Shown here piece by piece: positions 41,406 through 49,820 of a DNA stretch of 64,000 nt. A program made the position numbers and the translations under genes. Each line of letters begins with the position of its first letter. Position 1 is the stretch's first letter. A model generated the notes under the pieces. That model saw nothing but the letters and a program-made list of their open reading frames with translations, made no database searches and was not told where the DNA came from. Source of the stretch: JBGPTK01 sp963797765 (GTDB lineage Bacteria > Acidobacteriota > Terriglobia > Acidiferrales > UBA7541); contig CAWCQU010000003.1 of NCBI GenBank assembly GCA_963797765.1, forward strand, positions 930,001 to 994,000, read 5' to 3'.

Positions 41406-41999
41406 ATGACGAAGCGAATTGCAGTATTGACCGGCGCACTGAGCATGTTCCTGGCAACGAGCGGGATTACCCTGCCGGCGCGCGCCCAGGAAGATTCCAA
41501 GCCGCAAACCAAGCCCGCCGGAATGACTACCGGCAAATCCGCGCGCGTGGCTCCCGCGCCGTGGCCGGTGAATGAAAAAGCGGTGATTGAGGATTTGGAA
41601 AAACGCTACGTAGACGCCTTCAATGCGCGCAACGTGGATAAATTAATGGAATGCTATTCCCACGACCAGAATTTCTTCGCGTTCGACGTGATGCCGCCGC
41701 GGCAAATTGAGGGCTGGGACGCCTACAAGAAAGTATTCGAGGGAATTTTCGCGAGCTATCCCGGGCGGGTTTCGCTGACCATGAGCGAAGTGCACGTCAC
41801 CACCGATGGGCGCCTGGCCTTCGGACGCAACATCCAGTCCGGCTACCTGACCACGCCCGACGGCAAGAAATTTCCTTTCGCCATCCGCGTGACTGATGGT
41901 TACCGCAAAATCGACGGAAAATGGTACATCGTGCTCGAGCACGTTTCCGTTCCAGTCGACTTGGCCACCGCCAAGGGCGATTTAATGTCGAAGCCGTAG
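41406..41999 (+). CDS. Secreted SnoaL-like (NTF2-fold) protein
   Basis: 197 residues; GGAGG 8 nt before the ATG. Signal peptide to LPARAQ, short linker, then an NTF2-like domain: VIEDLEKRYVDAFNARNVDK, MECYSHDQNFFAFDVMPPRQ, WDAYKKVFEGIFASYPGRVS and WYIVLEHVSVPVDLATAKGD. SnoaL-like proteins share the ketosteroid-isomerase fold; many bind small hydrophobic ligands and lack known catalysis. The stop codon TAG is directly followed by a family C repeat that begins at the next base. Confidence 0.85.
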   Translation: MTKRIAVLTGALSMFLATSGITLPARAQEDSKPQTKPAGMTTGKSARVAPAPWPVNEKAVIEDLEKRYVDAFNARNVDKLMECYSHDQNFFAFDVMPPRQIEGWDAYKKVFEGIFASYPGRVSLTMSEVHVTTDGRLAFGRNIQSGYLTTPDGKKFPFAIRVTDGYRKIDGKWYIVLEHVSVPVDLATAKGDLMSKP

Positions 42000-42268
42000 T
42001 AGCACAGCCACTCCTGGCTGTGCATTCGGTAAATTCTCCAACGTCCACAAATTTCAATCCGCAAATGTTTTCGTAGGGGCGCTGCTTGCTGCGCCCGCTT
42101 ACCAGGCGCAGGCATTGCGGCTACGCAGAACCTCGCTGCTCCTGAAATTATCGTTGCTAAAGAGATTCCTCATTTCATTCGGGATGACGGAATAACCATT
42201 GGTGTCGGTTGAGAAGCGCACAGAAAGGCCGGGCGCAGCAAGCAGCGCCCCTACAAACGCACCGCCAA

Positions 42269-43345
42269 TCACTTCGTCGGCACACCAAACGTCAGCCGCA
42301 GCCCCGTCGAAAGCAGCAAATCATTCTTGCCGATACCTGGCGGCGGATTGCTCACATAATTATCGCTGAACGTCACTTGCCAGTTGATCCAGCGGTAAAG
42401 CTTGCTGGTGAGTCCGGTATTGAATACTCCGCGATACTGGCCGGTATCCGATAAATTCGGGAAAAAATCAAAGCGTTCGGTTAACTGCGTGCGTTCATTC
42501 AGCGCAAGCACATAGGATTCTCCCACCGCTGCTTCGCCCTGCTTTTGAGTCAGCGGAGTGGAATAAAAAGCCTGGTCATAAGCGCCGCCGCCAAATAAAT
42601 CGAAAGTCGATCGTTTTGTTTTCACGATGTGATAACCGAAGCCGCCGCCCAGCACGTTGCGTAAATCGAGGGCTTGGAATTCATCGTGGTAGAAATCAGC
42701 CGAGCCGTAAAGAAACACGCGGTCCGTCATATTCAAATCCATGCGCACGCCGCCATTGATGGCGTTAGCGGTGGTCACCGTGGGGCCGCCGGTCGAGTTA
42801 TCGGCGAACACGGAATTGGCGTAGACGGTGATCACGTCGCGCGAAGTGGTGCGCACCGCTTTTCCGCCCAGCACAAAATTCAGCGTGCGGGAATTGCCGC
42901 GGGTCACGCTCAGCGCGGTATCGAGGAATCCGCCCCAGAAATCCGTCAGCCGCGGATTCATCAGCCGGTCCATGTGCTCCTGGTAGGCTTTTTGTTCCGG
43001 CTCGCTGCGCACGGTGATGATGTCTTCCTTCGCGGTGGTCACCGTTCCGGCGGTCGCCGTTTCAACCGTGTATTTTCCGTTCGCGGTGGACACTTTGCCA
43101 GCGATGGTTTGTCCGTCTTTCAGCGCTAGAAAAAGCGGCGCGGTGGATTGGATCGAATCCACGGCGTCCCACAACACGCTTACTTCTCCCGCGAACTCCG
43201 TTTTGATCACGATCGCCTTTCCCTGCGTTTGCTCGATTGTGCCGGTAAGCCGGTCGCCATTCTTCATGGTGATTTGATCGGCCAGAATAGCCGGGGAAGT
43301 ACATAAAATTGCCGCGCCTGCTGCCATTAAAAGTGCTTTGCGCAT
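42269..43345 (-). CDS. DUF481 outer-membrane beta-barrel protein
   Basis: 358 residues from ATG 43345 (MRKALLMAAGAAILCTSPAI), with GGGAGAA upstream. Signal peptide, then an N-terminal SH3/KOW-like domain (DQITMKNGDRLTGTIEQTQG, repeated in FLALKDGQTIAGKVSTANGK), a linker, and a C-terminal DUF481 beta-barrel with alternating strands (TLNFVLGGKAVRTTSRDVIT, DRVFLYGSADFYHDEFQ, LLLSTGLRLTFGVPTK ending in a barrel strand). DUF481 (YdiY-like) proteins are outer-membrane proteins of unknown transport role. Intact. Confidence 0.88.
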   Translation of the reverse strand: MRKALLMAAGAAILCTSPAILADQITMKNGDRLTGTIEQTQGKAIVIKTEFAGEVSVLWDAVDSIQSTAPLFLALKDGQTIAGKVSTANGKYTVETATAGTVTTAKEDIITVRSEPEQKAYQEHMDRLMNPRLTDFWGGFLDTALSVTRGNSRTLNFVLGGKAVRTTSRDVITVYANSVFADNSTGGPTVTTANAINGGVRMDLNMTDRVFLYGSADFYHDEFQALDLRNVLGGGFGYHIVKTKRSTFDLFGGGAYDQAFYSTPLTQKQGEAAVGESYVLALNERTQLTERFDFFPNLSDTGQYRGVFNTGLTSKLYRWINWQVTFSDNYVSNPPPGIGKNDLLLSTGLRLTFGVPTK

Positions 43346-43530
43346 TTTAAATTCTCCCAAGAAAAATCAAGAAGTTGTGAATGTAGCGCCGGACGGAATG
43401 GAACGAAAGTCCGGCTGTGATCCGAGCGACTGGGCGGTGAAAGATTAGGTCGTGAACCGGAACAAGTCAATCGTGTTCCGCGCACGGCGGGAAATGCCGG
43501 GATGTGGGGCAAGCGCGCGCCGGCGGAAAG

Positions 43531-44166
43531 CTATTGGGCAGCGATATCCAGCACGGGATGCAATTCGATTCCATTGGGAGCGACTCCCGTTTGATGGTGC
43601 AAAAAATCGAAGAAGCCTACGCCGGTTACGGTCACCGTCACATTGCCGGGCACGCGTTCGAAGCGTTTGTGCGGCGTTCCGAAGCGCGCTTCGAATTGCG
43701 TGCGCGCCTGCACAAATTCGGCGAGGTGCGTGGAAAAGCACGCGCCGCTGCAATCGCTGGAGGGAATTTCGACGATCATGGTTTGGGCGGGATTGTTCAG
43801 GTCGGCGATCACGATGTGAATGTCTTCGTCATCTTCCAGCTTGAATCCCACCAGCCGCGCGTTCACCACGTAGGCTTGATCCTCGACCGGCGAAATGCGC
43901 TGGTCCTCGGGCAGCGCGGCCGGCGGAGCCTGCGACACCAGCCAATCCACCGTCACCGGCGTGGCCGTAAAATTCACGCCCGCCGCGGACGCATCGCTCA
44001 ACGTCTTCACCGCCCAGCGTTCCGTGCCGCAATGCACGCCGCAGGAAATCGCCGCCGGCGCCGGATGTTGCGGCCCGGCAGCCTGGTGAAAGCGCTTAAA
44101 GAGAAGCGCGATCACCACCACAATCACAATCAAAAATAAAACTTGTTGCCGGGTGCGTTGCTTCAA
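43531..44166 (-). CDS. Membrane-anchored protein of unknown function
   Basis: 211 residues from a TTG with GAGG upstream. One N-terminal membrane helix (VLFLIVIVVVIALLF), then a periplasmic domain with Cys pairs (CGVHC, CSGAC) and a recurring Acidobacteriota pattern: ERWAVKTLSDASAAGVNF, ARLVGFKLEDDEDIHIVIAD, MIVEIPSSDCSGACF, VTVTGVGFFDFLHHQTGVAP and IELHPVLDI. The end motif looks like a nuclease- or lipocalin-type beta domain but no known family can be named. Stand-alone gene. Confidence 0.72.
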   Translation of the reverse strand: MKQRTRQQVLFLIVIVVVIALLFKRFHQAAGPQHPAPAAISCGVHCGTERWAVKTLSDASAAGVNFTATPVTVDWLVSQAPPAALPEDQRISPVEDQAYVVNARLVGFKLEDDEDIHIVIADLNNPAQTMIVEIPSSDCSGACFSTHLAEFVQARTQFEARFGTPHKRFERVPGNVTVTVTGVGFFDFLHHQTGVAPNGIELHPVLDIAAQ

Positions 44167-44416
44167 ATGGGATCCTCATCCATCAACAGACTGGCACAGC
44201 GCTCTTGAGAGTGGCGCAGCCACTCCTGGTTGGCGCTCTTACAGCTTCACAGTACAGCCAACCGATCTCTCCCGGCGCCTCCAAGATCGCACAGATCATC
44301 CACGCCCCAAATCCGCCCATCAATGTAACCCACTCGCTGCAAATCGCGTCTATGGCTGTGAGACTTAGAGACGAATTCCACCCCTCCTTGCTCCCGGCGA
44401 CGTCTCCGGAGGTGCC

Positions 44417-44674
44417 ATGTTGGATGCGAAAAAAATCGTCTTCGGACTTTCCTTCCTGCTGATCGCCGCGGGACTGGGCTATTTGACGTTGCATGGCGTG
44501 TGGGACGGATCGATCGCGGAGCTGCAAGTAATGTGGACCACGCTGCCGCAAGGTCCGCGGGATGTTCTTCTGGTCTCCTTGGTGCTCAGCGCCTACGGCA
44601 TCGGCTTGTTGGTGGCGGGATCGCATCACCGCGCCCAGCACCCCGAGCGTTCGAAAAATCCGCAGCAATCATAA
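44417..44674 (+). CDS. Small membrane protein
   Basis: 85 residues, GGAGG at good distance. Two membrane helices, KIVFGLSFLLIAAGLGYLTL and VLLVSLVLSAYGIGLLVAGS, joined by a loop with WDGSIAELQVMW. Polar C-terminus. No family recognised. Confidence 0.6.
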   Translation: MLDAKKIVFGLSFLLIAAGLGYLTLHGVWDGSIAELQVMWTTLPQGPRDVLLVSLVLSAYGIGLLVAGSHHRAQHPERSKNPQQS

Positions 44675-44886
44675 ATTCTCTCCGCAACAACGCTTCTCCG
44701 CTCCTCGCCGATCCGCGTACCGCCGTATTTTCTTTTCCAACTTGATTGACAGCAGGCCCCGCGCGAAATAGCATGTGCCAGCGAAAATAAACACGGCATC
44801 CGCGCGAGAGCGATGCAGCGCGCGAATTTCGAAAGGGGCTTCCCCAATGGATTCCGAGTGAACGTAAATCCGCGCGCCTGCTCGGC

Positions 44887-45912
44887 GTGGTTGTGGTGGG
44901 TTTCTGCCTGGTCTCCGCGTTCTGGTTCGCGCTGGATAACGCCGTCAATGCGGCCTCGTCCGGCTATCATTTGCTGAACACCTACAAATTGGGCGGCGAT
45001 GGCGGCTGGGATTATCTTTCCTACGATAGCGATTCGAATCGCCTGTTTATTTCCCGCGGCACGCACGTGATGGTGATGGACGGCAAGACCGGAAAAGTGG
45101 TTGGCGATATTCCCGATACGCCCGGAGTCCACGGCATCGCCCTGGTGCAAAGTTTAAATCGCGGATTCATCAGCAATGGCCGCGGCAATTCGGTGACCGT
45201 TTTCAATCTCACCACTCTGGCTACGGTGGAAAAAATCGATGTCGGCCAGAATCCCGACGCCATTATTTTCGATATGGCCTCCGATCGTATTTTCACCATG
45301 AATGGCCGCAGCAGCGATTCCACCGCCATCGATGCCGTCACCAATAAAGTGCTGGGAACCATTCCGCTGGGCGGCAAGCCGGAATTCGCCGCATCTGACG
45401 AAGCCGGCCACGTCTACATCAACATCGAAGACAAAAGCGAAATCGTGCAAATCGATTCCGACGCGCTCCGCGTCACTGCCCGCTGGCCGCTGAAGCCCTG
45501 CCAGGAGCCCAGTGCCCTGGCCATGGACCGCAAAACCAACCGCCTGTTCGCCGGCTGCTCGAACCAGATGATGGCCGTGATGGACGCGCACAACGGCTTC
45601 ATCGTCGCCACCATCCCCATCGGCAGAGGCGTCGACGCCGGCGCGTTCGACCCTGAGACCAACTACATTTTCATGTCCAATGGAGACGGAACGCTGAGCA
45701 TCATTCACGAAGAATCCGCTTTCAAGTTCACCCTGGTGGAAAATGTGGATACGCAACGCGGCGCACGCACCATGGCCCTTGACGAGAAAACTCACAACGT
45801 CTATCTCGTCACCGCGCAATTTGGCGCGGCCCCCGCCGCCACCACCGATAACCCGCGGCCTCGTCCGCCCATTCTTCCCGATTCCTTCGTCGTCCTGGTC
45901 TACGGCAAATAA
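44887..45912 (+). CDS. Secreted YncE-like seven-bladed beta-propeller protein
   Basis: 341 residues as written from a GTG; the true start may be the ATG at 44847 with RBS GGGG, one base out of frame. Export segment VVVVGFCLVSAFWFALDNAV. Then propeller blades with the 40-residue YVTN pattern: RLFISRGTHVMVMDGKTGKV, GFISNGRGNSVTVFNLTTLA, RIFTMNGRSSDSTAIDAVTN, RLFAGCSNQMMAVMDAHNGF and YIFMSNGDGTLSIIHEESAF. Periplasmic or surface protein; YncE-type propellers bind DNA or partner proteins in some species. Intact downstream of the start. Confidence 0.82.
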   Translation: MVVVGFCLVSAFWFALDNAVNAASSGYHLLNTYKLGGDGGWDYLSYDSDSNRLFISRGTHVMVMDGKTGKVVGDIPDTPGVHGIALVQSLNRGFISNGRGNSVTVFNLTTLATVEKIDVGQNPDAIIFDMASDRIFTMNGRSSDSTAIDAVTNKVLGTIPLGGKPEFAASDEAGHVYINIEDKSEIVQIDSDALRVTARWPLKPCQEPSALAMDRKTNRLFAGCSNQMMAVMDAHNGFIVATIPIGRGVDAGAFDPETNYIFMSNGDGTLSIIHEESAFKFTLVENVDTQRGARTMALDEKTHNVYLVTAQFGAAPAATTDNPRPRPPILPDSFVVLVYGK

Positions 45913-46042
45913 AAAGAAGCGCAGCTTTCCGTCGCCCGCCTCGGCGCACTCTGCGTCTCTGCGGTAATAATGCCGTTCTGTAAAAATCACATCTCGGAAT
46001 GACTGGGCTCACCTCACCGCACATTTGCTTTCCTACCAGCCC

Positions 46043-47062
46043 ATGTATAATTGTTTTTTGTACCCCTTCCTCCATGTCGGTAGTTTTCTGCTGCCCACGT
46101 ATGGGATGCTCGCGGCAACGGGCATGCTGGTGGGCTTTTTTATTTTGCGCGCCGACTTGCGCCGCCGCTCCCTGGAGATCGATCCCGCGAGCATCCTTGG
46201 CGTTACCGGAATTGCCGGGCTCGCTGGCGCGCGGCTCTACCATCTTCTCGAAAGCCCTAGCGAATTCTTCGCCGATCCCATTCACTTGCTGTTCAGCCAG
46301 ACAGGCCTGGCATGGTTCGGCGGATTCGTGGGCGGCTTCATCGCGCTATTTTTTCTCGCCCGCCACTACAAAATCCCACTGCTGCTGATGTGCGATCTCT
46401 GCTCGCCCGCCGCCGCCATGGGCTATGGCATTGGCAGAATCGGATGCCTGGTGTCCGGCGATGGCGATTACGGAATTCCCACTTCTCTTCCCTGGGGCAT
46501 GAGTTTTCCCAATGGCATCGTCCCCACCACGGAGCGCGTGCATCCCACGCCAATTTACGAATTTTTGGCCGCGCTCGTAATTTTTTATGTGCTATGGAAA
46601 ATCGGCGCCCGCTACGCGAAAATCCCCGCGGAGAAAAAGGAAGCCGCCACAAAAAAAGTCCGTGCGGAAGAATCCACTCCCGATCCGAGCGCCAGAGCAA
46701 AAGTGGAAACTGGGGCCGCCAATTCCGCCAGCGCTGCCGTTCGAATCACTGCCCCAGGCTCGGCGCAGGCATCAAAGAAAAAAAAGAAGCAACGTCCCCA
46801 ATCCACAGAAGCCGCCAAATCCGCCAACGCCTCCCAACCGATCAGTGCCGCTCCCGCGCAGCGTTACGGAATCGTATTCGCCTACTACCTGCTTCTAAGC
46901 GGCGCAGCCCGCTTCCTGGTGGAATTCATCCGCATCAATCCCCGAATCTTTTTCGGCATGAGCAACGCCCAAGCGGTCGCGCTGGCCTGCATCCTCGCCG
47001 GCGCCCTCCTGCTCTATTCGTTGAGACCTGCAAAGACTGCAGTGGAGATGACGGTCAGGTAG
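46043..47062 (+). CDS. Lgt-like prolipoprotein diacylglyceryl transferase, divergent active site
   Basis: Multi-pass inner-membrane protein of the Lgt family, which moves diacylglycerol from phosphatidylglycerol onto the lipobox Cys. Family motifs: LPTYGMLAATGMLVGFFI, GARLYHLLESP, GIGRIGCLVSGDGDYG, HPTPIYEF and RFLVEFIRINPRIFFGMSNA. Two residues regarded as important in Escherichia coli Lgt differ: the HGG motif is FGG (LAWFGGFVGG) and the Asn of GRIGN is Cys. Residues about 180-265 are a long charged insert (KKEAATKKVRAEE, KKKKKQ) between membrane helices. Start taken at ATG 46043; a TTG at 46025 extends it. It may be a paralogue with altered role. Confidence 0.8.
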   Translation: MYNCFLYPFLHVGSFLLPTYGMLAATGMLVGFFILRADLRRRSLEIDPASILGVTGIAGLAGARLYHLLESPSEFFADPIHLLFSQTGLAWFGGFVGGFIALFFLARHYKIPLLLMCDLCSPAAAMGYGIGRIGCLVSGDGDYGIPTSLPWGMSFPNGIVPTTERVHPTPIYEFLAALVIFYVLWKIGARYAKIPAEKKEAATKKVRAEESTPDPSARAKVETGAANSASAAVRITAPGSAQASKKKKKQRPQSTEAAKSANASQPISAAPAQRYGIVFAYYLLLSGAARFLVEFIRINPRIFFGMSNAQAVALACILAGALLLYSLRPAKTAVEMTVR

Positions 47063-47462
47063 AGTTCGTTTTTAGGTTCGAATCCGTCACACCAATCGCA
47101 GCATCGACTTTGATTCGTCCCGCTCTGCGGCGGGGCGCTCGTTGCCTGCCCTTCGGAGTTCTCTTCGGCGTTATCTTGAGCTTTATCGAAAGACCCATAC
47201 CCAAAGCATCCAGTACCGATTCAAGGGTGCTGAAGCGAGGATTCCCATCCTCCGATAGCGCCCGATAAAGGCTTTCGCGATTTACGCGTGCTCGATTCGC
47301 GAGCTGGGACATGCCTTGTTTAGCTTCGGCAACATCGCGAAGAGCGATCAGGAACGCTTCGCGAGAATCGGCAATGGCCGCGGAAAGATAGGCAGCGGCG
47401 AAACCCGGATCATTTTGGAGATCCTCCAGAAGATCTCCCTTGTAATTTACGTTTCTTCGCAT
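47055..47462 (-). CDS. HigA-like antitoxin (helix-turn-helix)
   Basis: 135 residues from ATG 47462 (MRRNVNYKGDLLEDLQNDPG). Pattern of the addiction-module antidote family: AAYLSAAIADSREAFLIALR DVAEAKQGMSQ, then the HTH LANRARVNRESLYRALSEDG and the conserved NPRFSTLESVLDALGMGL. C-terminus basic. It would bind its own promoter and neutralise the toxin encoded just upstream, which it overlaps by about 50 bp. Its 3' end overlaps the end of the lgt-like gene on the opposite strand by a few bases. Confidence 0.85.
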   Translation of the reverse strand: MRRNVNYKGDLLEDLQNDPGFAAAYLSAAIADSREAFLIALRDVAEAKQGMSQLANRARVNRESLYRALSEDGNPRFSTLESVLDALGMGLSIKLKITPKRTPKGRQRAPRRRAGRIKVDAAIGVTDSNLKTNST

Positions 47463-47799
47463 CTTGCTTCGTCCGCTCCTTGAAATCGCTCCAAAGCCTC
47501 TTGGCGGTGTGAATATCGGAAGCTTGCGTGGATTTGTCTCCCCCAAAAAGCAAAATCAGTTCGTCGCCATAGATCCCATAATAGACGCGCAAGCCTGGAC
47601 CGAAATGGATCGCCGATTCCGAAGCGCCGCCGCCAATCGGCCGCGAGTCCCCAAAATTCCCGCCGCGCAACCGGGCGATTCGCGCGGCAATTGCCGCCCT
47701 GGCCGTGTGGTCGGTGATTCCGTCGCGCCATACGCCGAAAGGAGAAGGGGCCCCTGAACGCGGCAGATAATACTTTACATTTCGCTCGCGAACTTCCAC
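47410..47799 (-). CDS. HigB/RelE-like toxin (Gp49 family)
   Basis: 129 residues, first gene of the pair, as in higBA operons. Family text: FGVWRDGITDHTARAAIAAR, IARLRGGNFGDSRPIGGGAS, IHFGPGLRVYYGIYGDELIL and LLFGGDKSTQASDIHTAKRL, with conserved Arg and Lys residues of ribosome-dependent mRNA interferases. Short insertion-like C-terminal tail of Lys and Ser. No operator palindrome was clear upstream. Confidence 0.87.
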   Translation of the reverse strand: MEVRERNVKYYLPRSGAPSPFGVWRDGITDHTARAAIAARIARLRGGNFGDSRPIGGGASESAIHFGPGLRVYYGIYGDELILLFGGDKSTQASDIHTAKRLWSDFKERTKQDAKKRKLQGRSSGGSPK

Positions 47800-47924
47800 G
47801 CCGAGTGGAGGTGATCATCTGCGATGTAGCTCATAAGCTACAAACCCAGAATACCACCGTTTCCTCTGCTCGTATAGCAGGAATCGCGTTCAGGGTGGCC
47901 GGGCTGCAGTCCAAAATCGAGGCG

Positions 47925-47969
47925 AAAAAAACCACGCCCGGCGCAGAAAACCCTGTTTGCGCCGGGCGT
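47925..47969 (-). terminator. Rho-independent terminator of the glycine-zipper lipoprotein gene
   Basis: Twelve-base perfect arms ACGCCCGGCGCA (47934-47945) and TGCGCCGGGCGT (47958-47969) with a 12-nt loop; on the minus strand the stem is followed by GG and seven T. It lies about 60 bp after the stop at 48028. Confidence 0.88.
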
Positions 47970-48027
47970 GAGCTGCAGTCGATAAATCTAGCTGCGGAGC
48001 TTCTGTGGATTTGCGCGAATTCGCTGC

Positions 48028-48369
48028 TTACCCCTTCACTGGAATCGTGATCGAACTCTTCAGCCGGAACGTCAGAGCAGTCTCCGCGGGCAAGCTCACG
48101 TCCTTCTTGCCGGTGGCCGCCGCGCCCGCTGTGCCTGCTCCGCCGCCCGCTGCTGCGCCGATCAGCGCGCCCTTTCCGCCGCCGGCCAGGCCTCCTACGA
48201 GCGCGCCCAGTCCCGCGCCGCCGCCCATCAGCACAGCGTTGCGCTTGTTGTGATTCTGTCCGACTTGCGTTGAGTTATTGGTATCCAGGTCATACCACTT
48301 GCCGTTCACTTCGATCACCGAAAGCGTGATCTCCAGCCGCGCCACTCCTTTCAAGCGGCCCGGAAGCAT
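48028..48369 (-). CDS. Glycine-zipper lipoprotein, C-terminal fragment
   Basis: Continues 48290-48769 after a one-base change in a GGGCC run near 48366: RLKGVARLEITLSVIEVNGK, WYDLDTNNSTQVGQNHNKRN, then a glycine zipper AVLMGGGAGLGALVGGLAGG and GKGALIGAAAGGG, ending LPAETALTFRLKSSITIPVK. Glycine zippers of this kind insert in outer membranes. The first Met of the open frame is internal. Confidence 0.78.
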   Translation of the reverse strand: MLPGRLKGVARLEITLSVIEVNGKWYDLDTNNSTQVGQNHNKRNAVLMGGGAGLGALVGGLAGGGKGALIGAAAGGGAGTAGAAATGKKDVSLPAETALTFRLKSSITIPVKG

Positions 48370-48769
48370 CCACGTCCACCACGCGTCCGCGCACGCGGGA
48401 ATGCCGCGGGATCACCGTCTCGCCATCCACCACCACGGGCTGGACAACCGTCGCGTCAAAACGATCTCCCGGCCGGCTGGAAGCGCTGGAAAGCGATTGA
48501 TCGAGCACCACGTGAATCGAGGTCGCCGCCGGAACCGTCACCGATTTGGTAGAAGAAAAAATTCCGCCGGACGAGGAAGATTTATCAGACGCGCTCTCCG
48601 CGGCGCCCGGTTGATTCGCCGCAGACGCTGCCGGCTGTGCGCTATCCGCGGTTCCCGCTGCGCTGCCAGGCGCTGCCTGGTTTTTCGCATTGCATCCAGC
48701 CAACAGAAAAAGCAGCGCTCCGATGGCAACCACCTGAATCAGAAAATGGTTTCGTTTAGGCCGACTCAT
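48290..48769 (-). CDS. Glycine-zipper lipoprotein, N-terminal fragment
   Basis: ATG 48769 with GGAGGG upstream. Lipoprotein signal FLIQVVAIGALLFLLAGCNA with lipobox LAGC. A Ala/Ser-rich linker is followed by SVTVPAATSIHVVLDQSLSS, RPGDRFDATVVQPVVVDGET and PRHSRVRGRVVDVDASG, a beta domain similar to those of conjugative TrbI-type proteins. The coding frame then moves to 48028-48369; together about 245 residues. Outer-membrane lipoprotein of unknown role. Confidence 0.8.
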   Translation of the reverse strand: MSRPKRNHFLIQVVAIGALLFLLAGCNAKNQAAPGSAAGTADSAQPAASAANQPGAAESASDKSSSSGGIFSSTKSVTVPAATSIHVVLDQSLSSASSRPGDRFDATVVQPVVVDGETVIPRHSRVRGRVVDVDASGPLERSGAAGDHAFGDRSERQVV

Positions 48770-49047
48770 GAGCTGGGCCCTCCTTGGGTGACCCCCTGGA
48801 AGGTGCACCCTCAATTCCAAACGGGGCAGCCCTAACAGTCTGAAACTACATGGCTTAAAGTTTTCCTAAACTTCAGTCCTACGTAAAATTTACGAGCCTC
48901 GCGCGCCCTGGAGCAGTGGTAAAAATGACTCACTCTGCGACCTCTGCGCCCTCTGCGGTAAAGTCTTTGTTTTGAATTTGTCTTGCCTTCCCGAAATTCA
49001 TTTTCAACCTTTTGGAGTAGACTCCTCGCGAATCGGAGGAACAACAA

Positions 49048-49666
49048 ATGAAACTCATGACTCGACTCGCCGCACTGCTGATTCTTTTTTCCATCGCTCA
49101 TTTCGCGGGCCTGCATCCCCGCCGCCCAAGCCCAAGCCGCAAAAGAAAAAAAGCCCGCCACCATCGCATCCAGCGTCAACATGATCTGGAAAGTGATGGA
49201 GGAAGAATTTATTTCCGCCGCCGACGCCATGCCCGAAGAGAAATACTCCTTCGCTCCCACGAACGGCGCGTTCAAAAACGTGCGCACCTTTGCCGAGCAA
49301 GTGAAGCACACTGCCTGCGCGAATTTCGGTTTCTTCAGCGAGTTCGAAGGAAAAACTCCTCCACCGGATTGCGAAAAAGGCGGCGGCACTTTTCCCGCGA
49401 GCACTAAAGCCGAGCTCATGAAATATCTGCGCGATTCGTTTGCTTACGGCGACAAAATGATCGCCACGCTGAATGAAAAAAATTCGCTCGATCCAGTTAC
49501 CGGACGCTACGCCGGACCGAACACCAAGCTGGGAATTGCCGTCGTCGCCGTCTGGCACGGCGCGGATCATTACGGACAAATCGTGGAATATCTGCGCATG
49601 AACGGCATCGTCCCTCCGGCCAGCCTCAACGGTCCTCCTGGAGCTGGCTCGATGACCAACAAATAA
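49048..49666 (+). CDS. Secreted DinB-like protein, one frameshift
   Basis: ATG 49048 with GGAGGAAC upstream. Signal MKLMTRLAALLILFSIAHF, a frame change near 49110-49125, then AAQAQAAKEKKPATIASSVN and the four-helix DinB/YfiT fold: MIWKVMEEEFISAADAMPEE, AFKNVRTFAEQVKHTACANF, YLRDSFAYGDKMIATLNEKN, GIAVVAVWHGADHYGQIVEY and MNGIVPPASLN. His residues in QVKHTA and VWHGADHYG match the metal-binding triad of DinB proteins, so metal binding is likely. The reaction is unknown; family members include thiol transferases. Confidence 0.82.
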
Positions 49667-49701
49667 TTTTCCTTTCGGACGAGGGAGCGAAGCGATCCCA
49701 G

Positions 49702-49778
49702 TAGCACAGCCACTCCTGGCTGTGTGATTTTCTTCGCCCCAAAAACCAAACGCACACAGGCAAGAGTGCCTGCGCTAC
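49702..49778. repeat. Facing pair of family C repeats
   Basis: TAGCACAGCCACTCCTGGCT at the left and CACAGGCAAGAGTGCCTGCG at the right, between the DinB-like and the lipase-maturation-factor-like genes. Same arrangement as 20280-20355. Confidence 0.8.
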
Positions 49779-49820
49779 CTAATTCCCTTCCGCCTCCGAG
49801 TTGGATAAGATTCCCGTGCG

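Noticed and set aside
45154..45990. 278-codon open frame on the minus strand opposite the propeller gene
   Set aside because: Asp/Gly/His-rich shadow with no recognisable domain.
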